This document shows, piece after piece, positions 5,680 to 15,702 of a stretch of DNA of 25,234 bases. The stretch's first letter is position 1. Each line of letters starts with the position of its first letter. Made by a program: the position numbers and the translations under genes. Under the pieces are notes generated by a model. It did not search any database and was not told the DNA's origin. It saw nothing but the letters and a program-made list of their open reading frames with translations. The DNA comes from a virus: positions 1-25,234 of the IMG/VR virus record IMGVR_UViG_3300042350_000805; one strand, 5' to 3'.

Positions 5680-8550
5680 ATGACCGACTTCGATCTTCTC
5701 AGAGCAGTACAACCAGATGATGGCTGGTTTGTTGTCGTGAGCCTCAAGGGCTCTGGCAATGAAGTGCAGCGCAGACAAGACTTTTTATCCACGCGGGAAG
5801 AGGTTGATGTCCTCGCTGAACGTCGCTCGAAGAGCGGCTGGAACGTGTTCTTCGGCGTTGCCAAGTACGCCACGGATCAGAACCGCACCAAGGAGAACGT
5901 CCAAGGGCTTAAGGCATTCTGGCTCGACATCGATTGCGGAGAAACCAAGGCGCAGCCAAACGCCAAGACCGGGCGTCCAGAAGGCTACATCGATCAAGCT
6001 ACCGGATTGGCCGCACTTCAACGCTTCTGCCGTACCGTCGGGTTACCTCGTCCCATCATCGTCAACTCAGGGCGCGGCGTACACGCATACTGGGCGCTGA
6101 CGGGAACTATCACAAGGGAGCAGTGGGAGCCCGTGGCCGAGCGGCTGCGCAAGCTGTGCACCACACATGAGCTTTACGTAGACAACGCCGTCTTCGAGGT
6201 GGCGCGCATCCTGCGCATACCTGGCACGTTGAACTACAAGGACGACCCACCGCGTGAAGTTACGGTGCTGGCGACCGGTCAGCCTGTGGACTTCGAAAAG
6301 TTCTACAGCATCCTTGGGGTGAAGGCCGCAGAGATACTGCCGCTTGAGACACCCAAGCGTGAGCTTTCTGAGCTTGCCAAGTCGCTGCAAGAGAACATCA
6401 CATCCAGCTTCGCCAAAATCTTACAGCGGAGCACCGAGGGGAACGGCTGCCAGCAGATACTGGACTGCTATGAGAACCGCGTCTCACTGGCTGAGAACCG
6501 CTGGTTCAGCGCCCTATCGGTTGCGAAGTTCTGCGCAGACCAAGACACCGCCATCCACACCATGTCGGAAGGCCACCCAGACTACGACCCGCACAAGACG
6601 CTACAGAAGATAAAACACATTGTCGGGCCGCACACCTGCGAGACGTTTGAGCGTGGCAACCCTGGGGGCTGTGACGGATGCCCATTTGCGGGGAAGATCA
6701 AGTCCCCCATCACGCTGGGTAACGAGGTGATTGCAGCCACCGAAGAAGACAATGTGGTTGTCGAAGAGCCGGAAGAGGAAGGGTTTGCGCCTAAGACCCA
6801 CGTCATTCCTGAATACCCGTTCCCGTTCTTTCGCGGTAAAGCTGGGGGTATCTATCGCAAGTCCCCGCTAGGGAGGGATGGTAAGCCGATTGAAGAAGGC
6901 GACATCCTTGTGCTGCCGTATGACTTCTACATCCTGAAGCGCATGCGGGACCCTATCGAGAAGGACGTGGCGGTCTTCAAGTTTCACACTCCGCAGGACG
7001 GCGTCCGCGAGTTTACGGCTCCCCTCGCCAAGATTTCAGAGTTGGGAGATTTGCGCAAGCTCCTCGCAGGGGAGAGCATTCTGTGCGGTAAGAAGCGGTT
7101 TGAGTATTTAGCAGAGTACATACGGGCGTCACTGATGGCGCTTTCAGAGAAAAGAAAGGCAGAACTAATGAGACTTCAGTTTGGCTGGGCGGATAACGAC
7201 AGCAAGTTTATCGTTGGTGATTCAGAAATCACCGCAGAGGGCACCTTCTATAGCCCGCCCTCGTCTATCACGGGGCTAATTGCTGAGCGCATGGGGCCTG
7301 TGGGTTCGCTGGATAAATGGAAAGAGGTCTTTAACCTCTACGGGCGTCCCGGCCTTGAGCCGCATGCGTTTGCCGCGCTGACGGGCTTCGGTGCGCCGGT
7401 CTTCAAGTTCCTTGGCCAGCGGGGAGCTATGCTCAACGTCATCCACCCACACTCGGGCACGGGTAAGACCACCATCCTGCATATGTGCAACAGCATCTGG
7501 GGGTCGCCTGACGGTTTATGCTGCGTGCAGGAAGACACGCTGAATGCTAAAATCATGCGGCTCGGCATATATAACAACCTACCATACACCGTCGATGAAA
7601 TGACCAACATGACGTCGGCAGAATTCTCGGTGCTGGCCTACAACATCACGCAGGGACGCGGTAAGGACCGCGTGAAGGCATCCTCGAACGAGTTGCGGCA
7701 CAACGCCACGACGTGGCAGACGATGGCACTGTGCTCATCGAACGCATCCTTTTACGAGAAGATGGGTGTGGCCAAGAACAGCCCCGACGGGGAGCTTATG
7801 CGCCTCGTGGAGTACAAGATCGACTATACGGACACCCTTGACCCGCTGATGGCCAAGAACATGTTCGACCACCAGCTGATGGAAAACAACGGCCACGCTG
7901 GGCGCATCTACGCGGCATGGTTGGTTGCTAACTACGAACTGGCCAAAAAGACTGCGCTGAACACGCAGGCTAAGCTGGATCGTGAATTGAAGCTCACGCA
8001 GCGCGAACGCTTCTGGTCGGCGGTGTTGGCTGCTAACCTCACTGGGGGTGCGATTGCCAAGCACATTGGCTTGATCGACTGGGATATGCCGAGCATCTAT
8101 GACTGGGCTTGCAAGCTACTTTTGAGCCTGCGTGATGACGTGCAGCCGCCGCGCAACAACGCCATCGAGGTGGTGGGTGACTACATCCGTAGGAACATTC
8201 AGAGCATCTTGGTGGTCAACGAAGAAGCAGACGCTCGGTCCAGCATGCTTGCCGCTCCGATACTGGAGCCACGCAACGAGCTTCTGATTCGCTGGGAGCC
8301 CGACACGCAGAAGATGTACATTGCCACCGTGCCGTTTAAGCGTGACTGCGCGCAGTTCCAGATCAACTACAAAGAGACCATGGATTATCTCAGCAAGCGC
8401 GGAGTGCTTACCGGCAAGATCGTTAAGCGGCTGAGTAAGGGCATGAAGATGGTTGCCCCGCCGGTCTACTGTCTGGAGTTTAACACCGCCTCGGAAGAGT
8501 TTTTCAGTGTGGGCGACGTCGTAGGTGTCGGGAGTACCGATGCAAGTTGA
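5680..8550 (+). CDS. Primase-helicase (archaeo-eukaryotic-type primase plus P-loop helicase)
   Basis: This 956-aa fusion makes RNA/DNA primers and unwinds DNA at the phage fork. The N-terminal part (about residues 60-215) is an AEP/RepB-like primase. It has D83-x-D85 in FWLDIDCG for metal binding, the S-G-R-G-V-H-A-Y-W motif, and R-I-P-G-T-L-N-Y-K. A helical linker follows, then cysteines C320, C331 and C334 in a C-x10-C-x2-C arrangement (H318 nearby), likely a zinc site. The C-terminal part (about residues 500-850) is DUF927-like. Its Walker A is S592-G-T-G-K-T597 and its Walker B-like motif is V-D639-E640. The ribosome-binding site is weak (GAGTAG region), so initiation may be regulated. 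The gene overlaps the next start. Confidence 0.88.
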   Translation: MTDFDLLRAVQPDDGWFVVVSLKGSGNEVQRRQDFLSTREEVDVLAERRSKSGWNVFFGVAKYATDQNRTKENVQGLKAFWLDIDCGETKAQPNAKTGRPEGYIDQATGLAALQRFCRTVGLPRPIIVNSGRGVHAYWALTGTITREQWEPVAERLRKLCTTHELYVDNAVFEVARILRIPGTLNYKDDPPREVTVLATGQPVDFEKFYSILGVKAAEILPLETPKRELSELAKSLQENITSSFAKILQRSTEGNGCQQILDCYENRVSLAENRWFSALSVAKFCADQDTAIHTMSEGHPDYDPHKTLQKIKHIVGPHTCETFERGNPGGCDGCPFAGKIKSPITLGNEVIAATEEDNVVVEEPEEEGFAPKTHVIPEYPFPFFRGKAGGIYRKSPLGRDGKPIEEGDILVLPYDFYILKRMRDPIEKDVAVFKFHTPQDGVREFTAPLAKISELGDLRKLLAGESILCGKKRFEYLAEYIRASLMALSEKRKAELMRLQFGWADNDSKFIVGDSEITAEGTFYSPPSSITGLIAERMGPVGSLDKWKEVFNLYGRPGLEPHAFAALTGFGAPVFKFLGQRGAMLNVIHPHSGTGKTTILHMCNSIWGSPDGLCCVQEDTLNAKIMRLGIYNNLPYTVDEMTNMTSAEFSVLAYNITQGRGKDRVKASSNELRHNATTWQTMALCSSNASFYEKMGVAKNSPDGELMRLVEYKIDYTDTLDPLMAKNMFDHQLMENNGHAGRIYAAWLVANYELAKKTALNTQAKLDRELKLTQRERFWSAVLAANLTGGAIAKHIGLIDWDMPSIYDWACKLLLSLRDDVQPPRNNAIEVVGDYIRRNIQSILVVNEEADARSSMLAAPILEPRNELLIRWEPDTQKMYIATVPFKRDCAQFQINYKETMDYLSKRGVLTGKIVKRLSKGMKMVAPPVYCLEFNTASEEFFSVGDVVGVGSTDAS

Positions 8551-8734
8551 GAAGGTTAGCTACCAAGTCAACTGGAAGACGTTCAAGCGAGGCACGTCGA
8601 TCTTTATCCCGTGCCTCGACCCCGTCCGAGCGAAGCGAGAGGTGCGTCCCGTCATGGATCGGCTGCGATTTAGCGTCGTGATGAAATCTGTCGTCGAGGA
8701 TGGCGTCAGGGGTTTACGTATCTGGCGCGTTTAG
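8540..8734 (+). CDS. Small conserved phage protein of unknown function
   Basis: The 64-aa product starts at ATG 8540, 5 nt after GGAG and inside the last codons of the primase gene; a GTG at 8525 is in frame but has no ribosome site. The protein contains F-K-R-G-T-S-I-F-I-P-C-L-D and ends E-D-G-V-R-G-L-R-I-W-R-V. I recognise this combination from small proteins next to replication genes of other phages, without known function. It is predicted to fold as a small beta/alpha unit. It is the last plus-strand gene before the terminator. Confidence 0.68.
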   Translation: MQVEKVSYQVNWKTFKRGTSIFIPCLDPVRAKREVRPVMDRLRFSVVMKSVVEDGVRGLRIWRV

Positions 8735-8774
8735 TTATATAGCGCGTGAGAGTTTGCTCCTCTCTGGTTGTACT

Positions 8775-8811
8775 AACCCCCGCTGGTTTCCCCCAGCGGG
8801 GGTTTTTTTTT
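8775..8811 (+). terminator. Strong intrinsic terminator between convergent modules
   Basis: A 10-bp perfect stem, CCCCCGCTGG (8777-8786) and CCAGCGGGGG (8793-8802), has a loop of TTTCCC and two extra A-T pairs at its base. It is followed by nine Ts (8803-8811). It ends the plus-strand operon. The T-run also supplies the first two bases of the minus-strand stop (TTA at 8810-8812). In the minus direction the stem is followed only by TTAGTA, so termination there may be weaker. Confidence 0.9.
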
Positions 8812-11800
8812 ATTCCCTATTACGTAGTGTATCACGCACGAGCGCGTCGTATTTCTCTGGTACGCGCAGCCCTTGCATTGAGTTACCACGGGCTTCAGCA
8901 CGCGTCTGAATTGACTCCGCTGCATTCTCGTCTGAGATCGGATGGATGTAACCGGTACGGGCTTCCCACTTGCTGATCTCGTCCCAGATAGCACTAATCT
9001 TCGCCGCGTTTTCGTTAGTTGGGTTACGGTCCAGCTGCAAGGTAGCTTTGTCCAGCCGATCAAGGAACTTGCTGCGCTCCTTTTCGATTGCGTCCACGGT
9101 GCGCTTAACCATGATATTGGTCTTCTGGATGTCAACCACCTCGGTGCTACCGAAGCCGCCAGCTTGCAGCAGCAATTTGCCGAGAGTGTACTCCTCCTTT
9201 GCCTTTACCACGTCACCTGTGGAGGGTGTGACGTAACCTTCTTCTGCAAGGCGCTTGGCTATGATACTTCCCTTGATAAATCCGGGCGCGAAGTTTTCAG
9301 CCATGCGCTGCCAGTCGCCGTCCATCGCATAGTCTGTACCCCGAGCAAATAGCTCGGCTACACCACCCGTTGCTCCCGCCATATTCCACCACAAAGACTT
9401 CGCCGCTTCCTGCGTCGTGTCTGTAGGGGCGTCATCTCGGAAGAACATATTGTCCAACCCGACTGAGCCGAAGTTGACATCCGTAGCAGCGGAAACCGGA
9501 CCCATCTTAATCCCACGTACGACCGTTTTGGCCTGTTCAGGTGCCAGGTCGAGGTAGAACGCGAAGTCGCTGTCGGGGCCGAAGTAACTTGGGAGGAACC
9601 ACTCACGGAACCACAGATCAAGGTTACGAGAGAAAAGCGGGTTGAACTCGTCCTCCTCACCCGGCTCCTCATCATCTGGGCGCATCTCGTCGATGATTGC
9701 CTGCGCCACACCCATCATGAAGCTATATCCGGGCATACCCACAGTACCAGCAAACATCCATGTCATACCAAGGACGCCGAAGAACTTTTGTGCAGCTGCG
9801 GTGCGCTCCGCACGAGTGGGCATTAGACCGACCATACCCATGAACGAACGGATCAGCAATGACGCCATCTGGACCGGAAAAGTGAAGAACTGGAATGCAA
9901 TACGTCCCGGTATTGTTTTAAGCATACGCGGCTTGCTGGTCTCCGCGTAGTCAAACATAGTCTCTTGCGTAAGTTCGGAGGCGGTATCAGCGGCGATGAC
10001 CTGCGCCGTCTTGGCATCTACACCTCTTGCGCGCTGCTTTTTAAACTCAAGCTCAAACGCGGACATGTACATAATCTCACGCGACATGCGCTCGATGTGA
10101 TGCATACCCCCAGTGGTAAAGTCCCACACGGCACGGCTGGTGCGAGCGCCGCGTGTTTCGTACTGCTCACTTGGGCGGCTTTTGCGCCCGAAGAGGTCGC
10201 CGGAATAGGTGTTACCAGCAAGCCCCCGGCTCATCATGTCGTCCCAGCCAAACTGGAGCGCATCACCCAGTTCTTTATTCTTGTTCTTACGTACGTAGGC
10301 AGAATCCCCGATGGTGGGTTGACCCCATTCGGTGATGACATTCCCGTTTTCATCGCGCTTAGAGGTGCCGAACTTGCGGGGGAAGGTAGCCATGTACCGT
10401 GTCGCAAGAGCAAGAGTCTGCGCAGTTCCGTAGCGTTCCGCAAGAAAAGTCAACCCCACAAACGGAAGTTGGAAGAACTGAAGCAACTGCGACTTAACCG
10501 AAGTCAGCAGGAAAAGGAACGATACCTTCGTAGCAAAGTTGGCAATAAAACTTCCGGGAGGAGCGTCAGGTGAAATAGCCTGCGCAGTACGCATCGCCAT
10601 TTCGTCCACATATGGAGAGAGCAGGTTTTTATCTGGGTTACCCTCCAGCATACCATAGGCTTCACCAACCAAATTGCGCATGTCTCGGGCATGCTGAAGC
10701 TGAGCTAGCCTATTAATAGCCGCCATTTGTGTGTCGGTATAGGCGCGCAGGACGTCAGCGGAGAAACCGGAGATACCCTGACGATGTTGCATACGCTCTA
10801 GCGTCGTGCCTTTCGGCAGCGACGAGATATACATCTGGAAGACCATGTCCTTGATAGCTTTGGCATCTGCCGAACCACCCTTGTCAATCTCATCAAACAC
10901 CTTCTTGAGTACGTCCGATGGTTCGTTTGCAAAGAAGTCGGCTTGCAGCCCGTCAACGTCACGTCCGTAAGTAATTGTGCTTGGGTCGGCCATAATCTCT
11001 TCGGCAGAACGGGTATCCCCACCCTGACGAATTTCTTCAATGGCACTTTGAAGCGCAAAGTTCCAAGCAGTCTCATTATCCAACCGCAGAGTTGTACGAC
11101 CCTTACCCTTACCTATACGCACCCAGAAGTTGCCAGAGCGATACAGCGGGGAGTAGGGCCCCAGTTGCTTGGCCTTACTATACATGTCGTTAATACGACG
11201 TTCGGTGTCCTTCTTTGCCGCAGCGCTAAGACCTGAACTACGGATGTTGTCGATAATCGTACGGTGCTCAGCGTCAAAAGCTTTTTCGAAGTTGCTGATC
11301 GCCATCTGGTACAGACTCTGGCCCTCGCCGTTGCCCATTTTGGGGTCGGCAAGTTGCTCGTATAGATCGTACACGTACTTCAGTGTGTTGAGCCGATTGT
11401 TAAGGCTGCGCTTAGATGCACCTTTTTTAACAAGCTCTTGCATCTTCGGATCGTTATCGACCATGTCTTGTAAGGACGCATAGCGCGGGTCAGCCTCCGC
11501 CGACGTGGACGCGTTAAGGAGCATGGAAAGGACGCGGCCACCTTCCTTGAACTTAGTATTGAACTTACGCCAGCGGTTTGCTTCGTAGCTCAACCGTTCG
11601 AGCATTTTGTTGCGGGTGCCCGTCATCATTTTAAAGGTGTTGTCGAGTTCAGCCAGCTTGCGCGCCAGCGGCGGCGAGTACTTTTGCACGTTACGCAGGA
11701 TGTCGCGGTTGAAGTAGAACATGTAGAGCGCCGCACGGCGGCGCTTGGCATCCAGTGTCGTCCACACGGAATTAAGCAGCCGGATTTTTTCCTTAGAACC

Positions 11801-14800
11801 GCGAGCCGCAAAGAACAGCGCACCTGCCGAACGGTTAAGCTCCGCAGCTTTATCAGCGGTAGCTAGCTTCTTCTCAAGGCGCTTTACGCTGGCCATGTTC
11901 CTAAAATCAGTGACTTCGGCGGCAAGCATCTGCCCTTGGGTCGCGCCGCTTTCGGCAGTGAGAACAGCCCGCAAACCGCGAATGACGGCGGCGTTGCTCG
12001 GGAAACCAAAGAAGTCCTTCACGGCTTCGATGAAGTCGCTAAACCAAGTGCGCGCCGCGCCTACCCAGCCAGTCCGTTCTGCGCGCCTGCCGATTAGGTC
12101 TGTGGCGTTGACCGCCCAGAACTCGGATGGGTTCGACAAGTGGTACACCGAGTAAGGAATACTTCCCGAAGCAAAAGACTCACTGAGCTCACGTTGCGCT
12201 TCTCGATCACCATAGTACGCTTGCACAATTGCGCCCAGCACGTTGCGCATCTCGGTGTTGTTGGTTCTCTCGGCTAGAGCGAGAAGGTCATCGATCCGCT
12301 TACGCCACGCAGCGCGGATACCGTTACGCACCGCCTCGGGCATCAAGCGCTCGGTGTGGTGCAGGATTTCGTGTACAGCCGTGCCGTCGTTAGCGCCGCT
12401 TGCAAAAATAGTTATAAGGCGCACGATAGGATTATACTGGCCAGCCGGGCTTTGCTCATTGCCCGCTCGGAACGAAAAGGCCAACTCTTCGGCAATGGCT
12501 GGATTGCGTTCGAGTACCCAGCGAGCGAGCGCCGCAGCTCGCGGGCTAAGTTGACCGTTGCGTTCGGCGCGGTAGATAACCTCCATGGCGCGTTCAAAAC
12601 CACGAACACGGGGACGAGCGCGATTAAGCTGATTCCGGTAGATACGCCTATCAACATCTCGGCGCAAAGCCTCCAACCCAGCAAGAAGGCGCGCAACGAG
12701 GCCATCCTTCCTATACTGCCTCATGATGCGGTCGAGACGGGCGCGAACATTCACTTGCTCGCCAGCCGGAAGGGGACCTAGCATGGCCTCAATGTCAGTG
12801 TTGCGAGGCTCATCGGTCAGATTAGCCTGCGCTGCCTCAGGCGTTTCTTGGGTGTCCACCTGCCTAATATTTTCAAACATCCGACCCTTTGGGGCCTTAG
12901 GAGTAGTCGGGGCCTTACCGAGAATGCCGCGCTGAATGACGTTGCCATCAGCGTCCACAACGGCGGGGCGCGTGACTTGGAGAGGGGGGTTATTGCCCTC
13001 GTAGTCATAAAACTGGTCAATCGTAACTTCGCGCAAGGATTTAAGTAATTCGCCTTGTAGTTGCCGTTGCCAGCCAATGATCATGTCACGACCGGGGAGA
13101 GCAAGCAGGGCACCGTCCGGAGCCTGCACCACCGACATGGTCATGTTAGAACCCAGCATCTGCATGGGGATTTCCCGCACCGTGGACGCTTTAAGCTGGT
13201 CAAGAGCATCAAACGTCGGCGCTTCCACAATGGCTTGATAGTTTTGCAGGATCGGTGCGTAGGCTTCTGGCAGGGGTGCTTCTTCTTTAACGGTAGGCGC
13301 AGTCTCAACGGTAGGCGCGGCCTTAGCTTTAGCAACGCTATCCTGCGCCCACTGCTGACCGGCTTTGTATGCGTCGAGAACTTCCTGCCCTGACCTTTCG
13401 AGGATTCGCTGGTCAGGGATAGGCTCAAGACCAAGGGCAACGTCACGCACGCCTTCAGCGAACATACCATATAGTTCGGTATTGGGCGTATACCCACGAG
13501 ACCGCGCTTCGGGCACTGAGAACGCTATAAGGTTCTTCGCAATCTCCTGCGGGGTGGGTTCTGGTTTGGGTGTAGGCTTGATCTCAGGCGCGGAGGTAGC
13601 AGTGGGTGCAATTTCTCCCGTTATTGGCGTAGGCGTAGGCGCAATCTCTTCGGCTACTAGCGTAGGCTTAACCTCAGTAGGCAAAGCTTGCTGGTTCGCC
13701 TCAAATTGCGATTGGATTGCCGCACGTTCTTCGTCGGCCTTGGCATTGATAGCCGCAAGCCGGGTGTTGAGTTCGTCTTGAATTTCTTGAGCATTCGGAG
13801 GTCCTGCAACCGTAGCGCTAGGCGCGGCGGTCGCGCGCGAAGGGATTTCTTCGCCGCGCAATTGCATACCACGTTCAATAACCGCCCCGATGGCATCGTA
13901 AGGAGCGACTTCAGGACTCTCAAGGACAATACGCGCAGCTTGCTTCTTCTGCTCTGGGTTAAGCTCCGTAACCCCATAAGTATCTTCGAAGTCCAGCGCA
14001 GACGCTTCAAACGCTTCTTCAATGGTCGGAATTGTGGCTTGAATCTGCTTACCGGTAATAGATGCTAGCGGACGCTGCTGTGTGTCTTCACCAGCTTGTT
14101 CGGCGGTTTCAGCGGTTCCAGCAACTTTAACGGCTTTAGCGGTTCCGGCATCTGCCGGTTTCCTCTGCTCCGCGACATAGTTTTGTACGTCGCCCCCTGC
14201 CTTACGAAGTGCATCCGCGTCAGACATGCCTTCGGATTTGTATTTAGCAACCGCCGCCTCAAACGCGTCAGCAAGCTGCCCGCGCGTCGCATTAAATTCT
14301 TTAAGTCGCCCTTCTTCGGCTTCCTGCTTCAAAGTGCGCTTAGCTCGGGCGGTTTCTGACCGAGACCCTATTACACCAGTGGTGAACGTCGTAGGTGTAC
14401 CGACAAGACCACCGCCGATACCTTCTGCTACCGATGCTTCGAAAACACGCTTCAGGTTTTCGTCGCTAAGCAACGGGCCAGTCTGCTCACCAATTGCACG
14501 TTCACCGAGGATGGAAGTAATTTCCTGCGCGCCCCCAGTCAGGGCTTCTTCGCCGGTTTCGCGTGGGAACCGTTTGGCCGCTGCCTTACCCTCTTGCTTA
14601 ACAGACTCGATGAACGAGCGCTTGGCAGCAGCTTCGAGGACGTCGCGCGTGCCTTCCTTGCCGAGTTCAGAAGTAATCTTACGGCTAAGCACGGTGCCGA
14701 CAGGACCGAACAGATCGAGCGCACCCTGCACGGCGGCAGACACGGCAACCACATCGCCGCTATCCCGAAGGTACTTGGCGATTTCCGTAGCCTGCTTTTC

Positions 14801-15670
14801 AAGCGGCAAATCTTTATATTTCTCGCGCGCGAACGCGATGCGGTTCGCAGTTTCCGCGCCGTAGCTAATAGCCGTACCCGCAGTAAAACCACCTATTGGA
14901 CCAGCGACTGCACTAGAAGCCATGGTGACTGGAAGCTGAGCAGCGGTTTCGCCTATCACACCGCCGAGGTAATTTTTAAACGAAGCCCAGCTATCAATGT
15001 CGCTAACCTGCGTTGTCTTTGCACGGAGCGGACGTGCTTCTTCTTCCGCTTCTTCGACACGCTGAAGGGCGCGTTCAAAGCGCGGCGCGATATTCTCAGT
15101 AATTTTATCCACCCCGCCGCGCATAATTGCACGCTCACGAGGATTAGCATTGTAGTACCGGAACGCAGCCTCATCTATGGCGAGTTCGGTGTCGGGCCCT
15201 GCGGCGACAGGGATACCCATGCCAAATGCGCCAGCTTGACCAGCGACCATAGCCGCTGTCATCCGAGCTTCTTTCAATTCCTCTTCAGATTTGAACTTGG
15301 GCTTGTACTTGCCGCTATCAATCGCATCGAAGATTTCGCGTTCCTGCGCCGCCGCATTGACGGGACCAGCGAATGCTTGTGTAGCAGCCTGCTGCGGTAT
15401 GTTAGCTAAACCAATCAAACCGCTCTTAAGGCTGCTACCGATCTGCTCGAAGAAGCCCGGTTGTGCATCGCCTTCTTCCTCGGGTGCCACCTGAGCGGGA
15501 GCTACAGCGGTAGGCGCAGCCAAAGCAGCATCAGGTGTAGCAAGTGCAGGCTTACCCGCTTGTGGGGCACGCTTGAGGATTTCCGCCATCACCGTTTCAC
15601 GGGGCAGACCTGCGGGTCCCTCGATCCGATAGACCTTACCGTCCTTGCCGGTCATTTGATAAAGTGGCAT
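8810..15670 (-). CDS. Giant internal virion/ejection protein with HExxH metallopeptidase motif
   Basis: This 2286-aa protein is the last gene of the virion operon. Its N-terminus has the Y-R-I-E-G-P-A-G-L pattern common at the start of giant phage virion proteins. Residues about 200-450 hold Gly/Ala-rich hydrophobic segments. Near residue 1100 is V-H1100-E1101-I-L-H1104-H, a zinc metallopeptidase HExxH motif; E1183 in NPSEFWAVNATD is a possible third ligand. Two strongly hydrophobic blocks occur near 1703-1748 and 1920-1992, fit for insertion into a membrane. It resembles the large polyvalent / ejection proteins of podoviruses that enter the cell with the DNA. No transglycosylase motif is evident, unlike T7 gp16. 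The start has GAGGA 7 nt upstream. Cleaving cell wall or host proteins is inferred, not shown. Confidence 0.75.
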   Translation of the reverse strand: MPLYQMTGKDGKVYRIEGPAGLPRETVMAEILKRAPQAGKPALATPDAALAAPTAVAPAQVAPEEEGDAQPGFFEQIGSSLKSGLIGLANIPQQAATQAFAGPVNAAAQEREIFDAIDSGKYKPKFKSEEELKEARMTAAMVAGQAGAFGMGIPVAAGPDTELAIDEAAFRYYNANPRERAIMRGGVDKITENIAPRFERALQRVEEAEEEARPLRAKTTQVSDIDSWASFKNYLGGVIGETAAQLPVTMASSAVAGPIGGFTAGTAISYGAETANRIAFAREKYKDLPLEKQATEIAKYLRDSGDVVAVSAAVQGALDLFGPVGTVLSRKITSELGKEGTRDVLEAAAKRSFIESVKQEGKAAAKRFPRETGEEALTGGAQEITSILGERAIGEQTGPLLSDENLKRVFEASVAEGIGGGLVGTPTTFTTGVIGSRSETARAKRTLKQEAEEGRLKEFNATRGQLADAFEAAVAKYKSEGMSDADALRKAGGDVQNYVAEQRKPADAGTAKAVKVAGTAETAEQAGEDTQQRPLASITGKQIQATIPTIEEAFEASALDFEDTYGVTELNPEQKKQAARIVLESPEVAPYDAIGAVIERGMQLRGEEIPSRATAAPSATVAGPPNAQEIQDELNTRLAAINAKADEERAAIQSQFEANQQALPTEVKPTLVAEEIAPTPTPITGEIAPTATSAPEIKPTPKPEPTPQEIAKNLIAFSVPEARSRGYTPNTELYGMFAEGVRDVALGLEPIPDQRILERSGQEVLDAYKAGQQWAQDSVAKAKAAPTVETAPTVKEEAPLPEAYAPILQNYQAIVEAPTFDALDQLKASTVREIPMQMLGSNMTMSVVQAPDGALLALPGRDMIIGWQRQLQGELLKSLREVTIDQFYDYEGNNPPLQVTRPAVVDADGNVIQRGILGKAPTTPKAPKGRMFENIRQVDTQETPEAAQANLTDEPRNTDIEAMLGPLPAGEQVNVRARLDRIMRQYRKDGLVARLLAGLEALRRDVDRRIYRNQLNRARPRVRGFERAMEVIYRAERNGQLSPRAAALARWVLERNPAIAEELAFSFRAGNEQSPAGQYNPIVRLITIFASGANDGTAVHEILHHTERLMPEAVRNGIRAAWRKRIDDLLALAERTNNTEMRNVLGAIVQAYYGDREAQRELSESFASGSIPYSVYHLSNPSEFWAVNATDLIGRRAERTGWVGAARTWFSDFIEAVKDFFGFPSNAAVIRGLRAVLTAESGATQGQMLAAEVTDFRNMASVKRLEKKLATADKAAELNRSAGALFFAARGSKEKIRLLNSVWTTLDAKRRRAALYMFYFNRDILRNVQKYSPPLARKLAELDNTFKMMTGTRNKMLERLSYEANRWRKFNTKFKEGGRVLSMLLNASTSAEADPRYASLQDMVDNDPKMQELVKKGASKRSLNNRLNTLKYVYDLYEQLADPKMGNGEGQSLYQMAISNFEKAFDAEHRTIIDNIRSSGLSAAAKKDTERRINDMYSKAKQLGPYSPLYRSGNFWVRIGKGKGRTTLRLDNETAWNFALQSAIEEIRQGGDTRSAEEIMADPSTITYGRDVDGLQADFFANEPSDVLKKVFDEIDKGGSADAKAIKDMVFQMYISSLPKGTTLERMQHRQGISGFSADVLRAYTDTQMAAINRLAQLQHARDMRNLVGEAYGMLEGNPDKNLLSPYVDEMAMRTAQAISPDAPPGSFIANFATKVSFLFLLTSVKSQLLQFFQLPFVGLTFLAERYGTAQTLALATRYMATFPRKFGTSKRDENGNVITEWGQPTIGDSAYVRKNKNKELGDALQFGWDDMMSRGLAGNTYSGDLFGRKSRPSEQYETRGARTSRAVWDFTTGGMHHIERMSREIMYMSAFELEFKKQRARGVDAKTAQVIAADTASELTQETMFDYAETSKPRMLKTIPGRIAFQFFTFPVQMASLLIRSFMGMVGLMPTRAERTAAAQKFFGVLGMTWMFAGTVGMPGYSFMMGVAQAIIDEMRPDDEEPGEEDEFNPLFSRNLDLWFREWFLPSYFGPDSDFAFYLDLAPEQAKTVVRGIKMGPVSAATDVNFGSVGLDNMFFRDDAPTDTTQEAAKSLWWNMAGATGGVAELFARGTDYAMDGDWQRMAENFAPGFIKGSIIAKRLAEEGYVTPSTGDVVKAKEEYTLGKLLLQAGGFGSTEVVDIQKTNIMVKRTVDAIEKERSKFLDRLDKATLQLDRNPTNENAAKISAIWDEISKWEARTGYIHPISDENAAESIQTRAEARGNSMQGLRVPEKYDALVRDTLRNRE

Positions 15671-15702
15671 TAAATCCTCACATTATAACCGAGTTCCTTA
15701 GT

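Noticed and set aside
9965-10573. Plus-strand reading frame of 202 codons
   Set aside because: Antisense to the hydrophobic part of the giant virion gene, with no recognisable domain.
14226-15409. Long plus-strand reading frames of 212 and 271 codons opposite the giant virion gene
   Set aside because: They lie fully antisense to a convincing gene, overlap each other, lack ribosome sites and give Ser/Arg-rich products typical of shadow frames.
8810-15670. Lysozyme or transglycosylase domain in the giant protein
   Set aside because: No convincing E-S-x-G or other SLT pattern was found; only the HExxH motif stands out.
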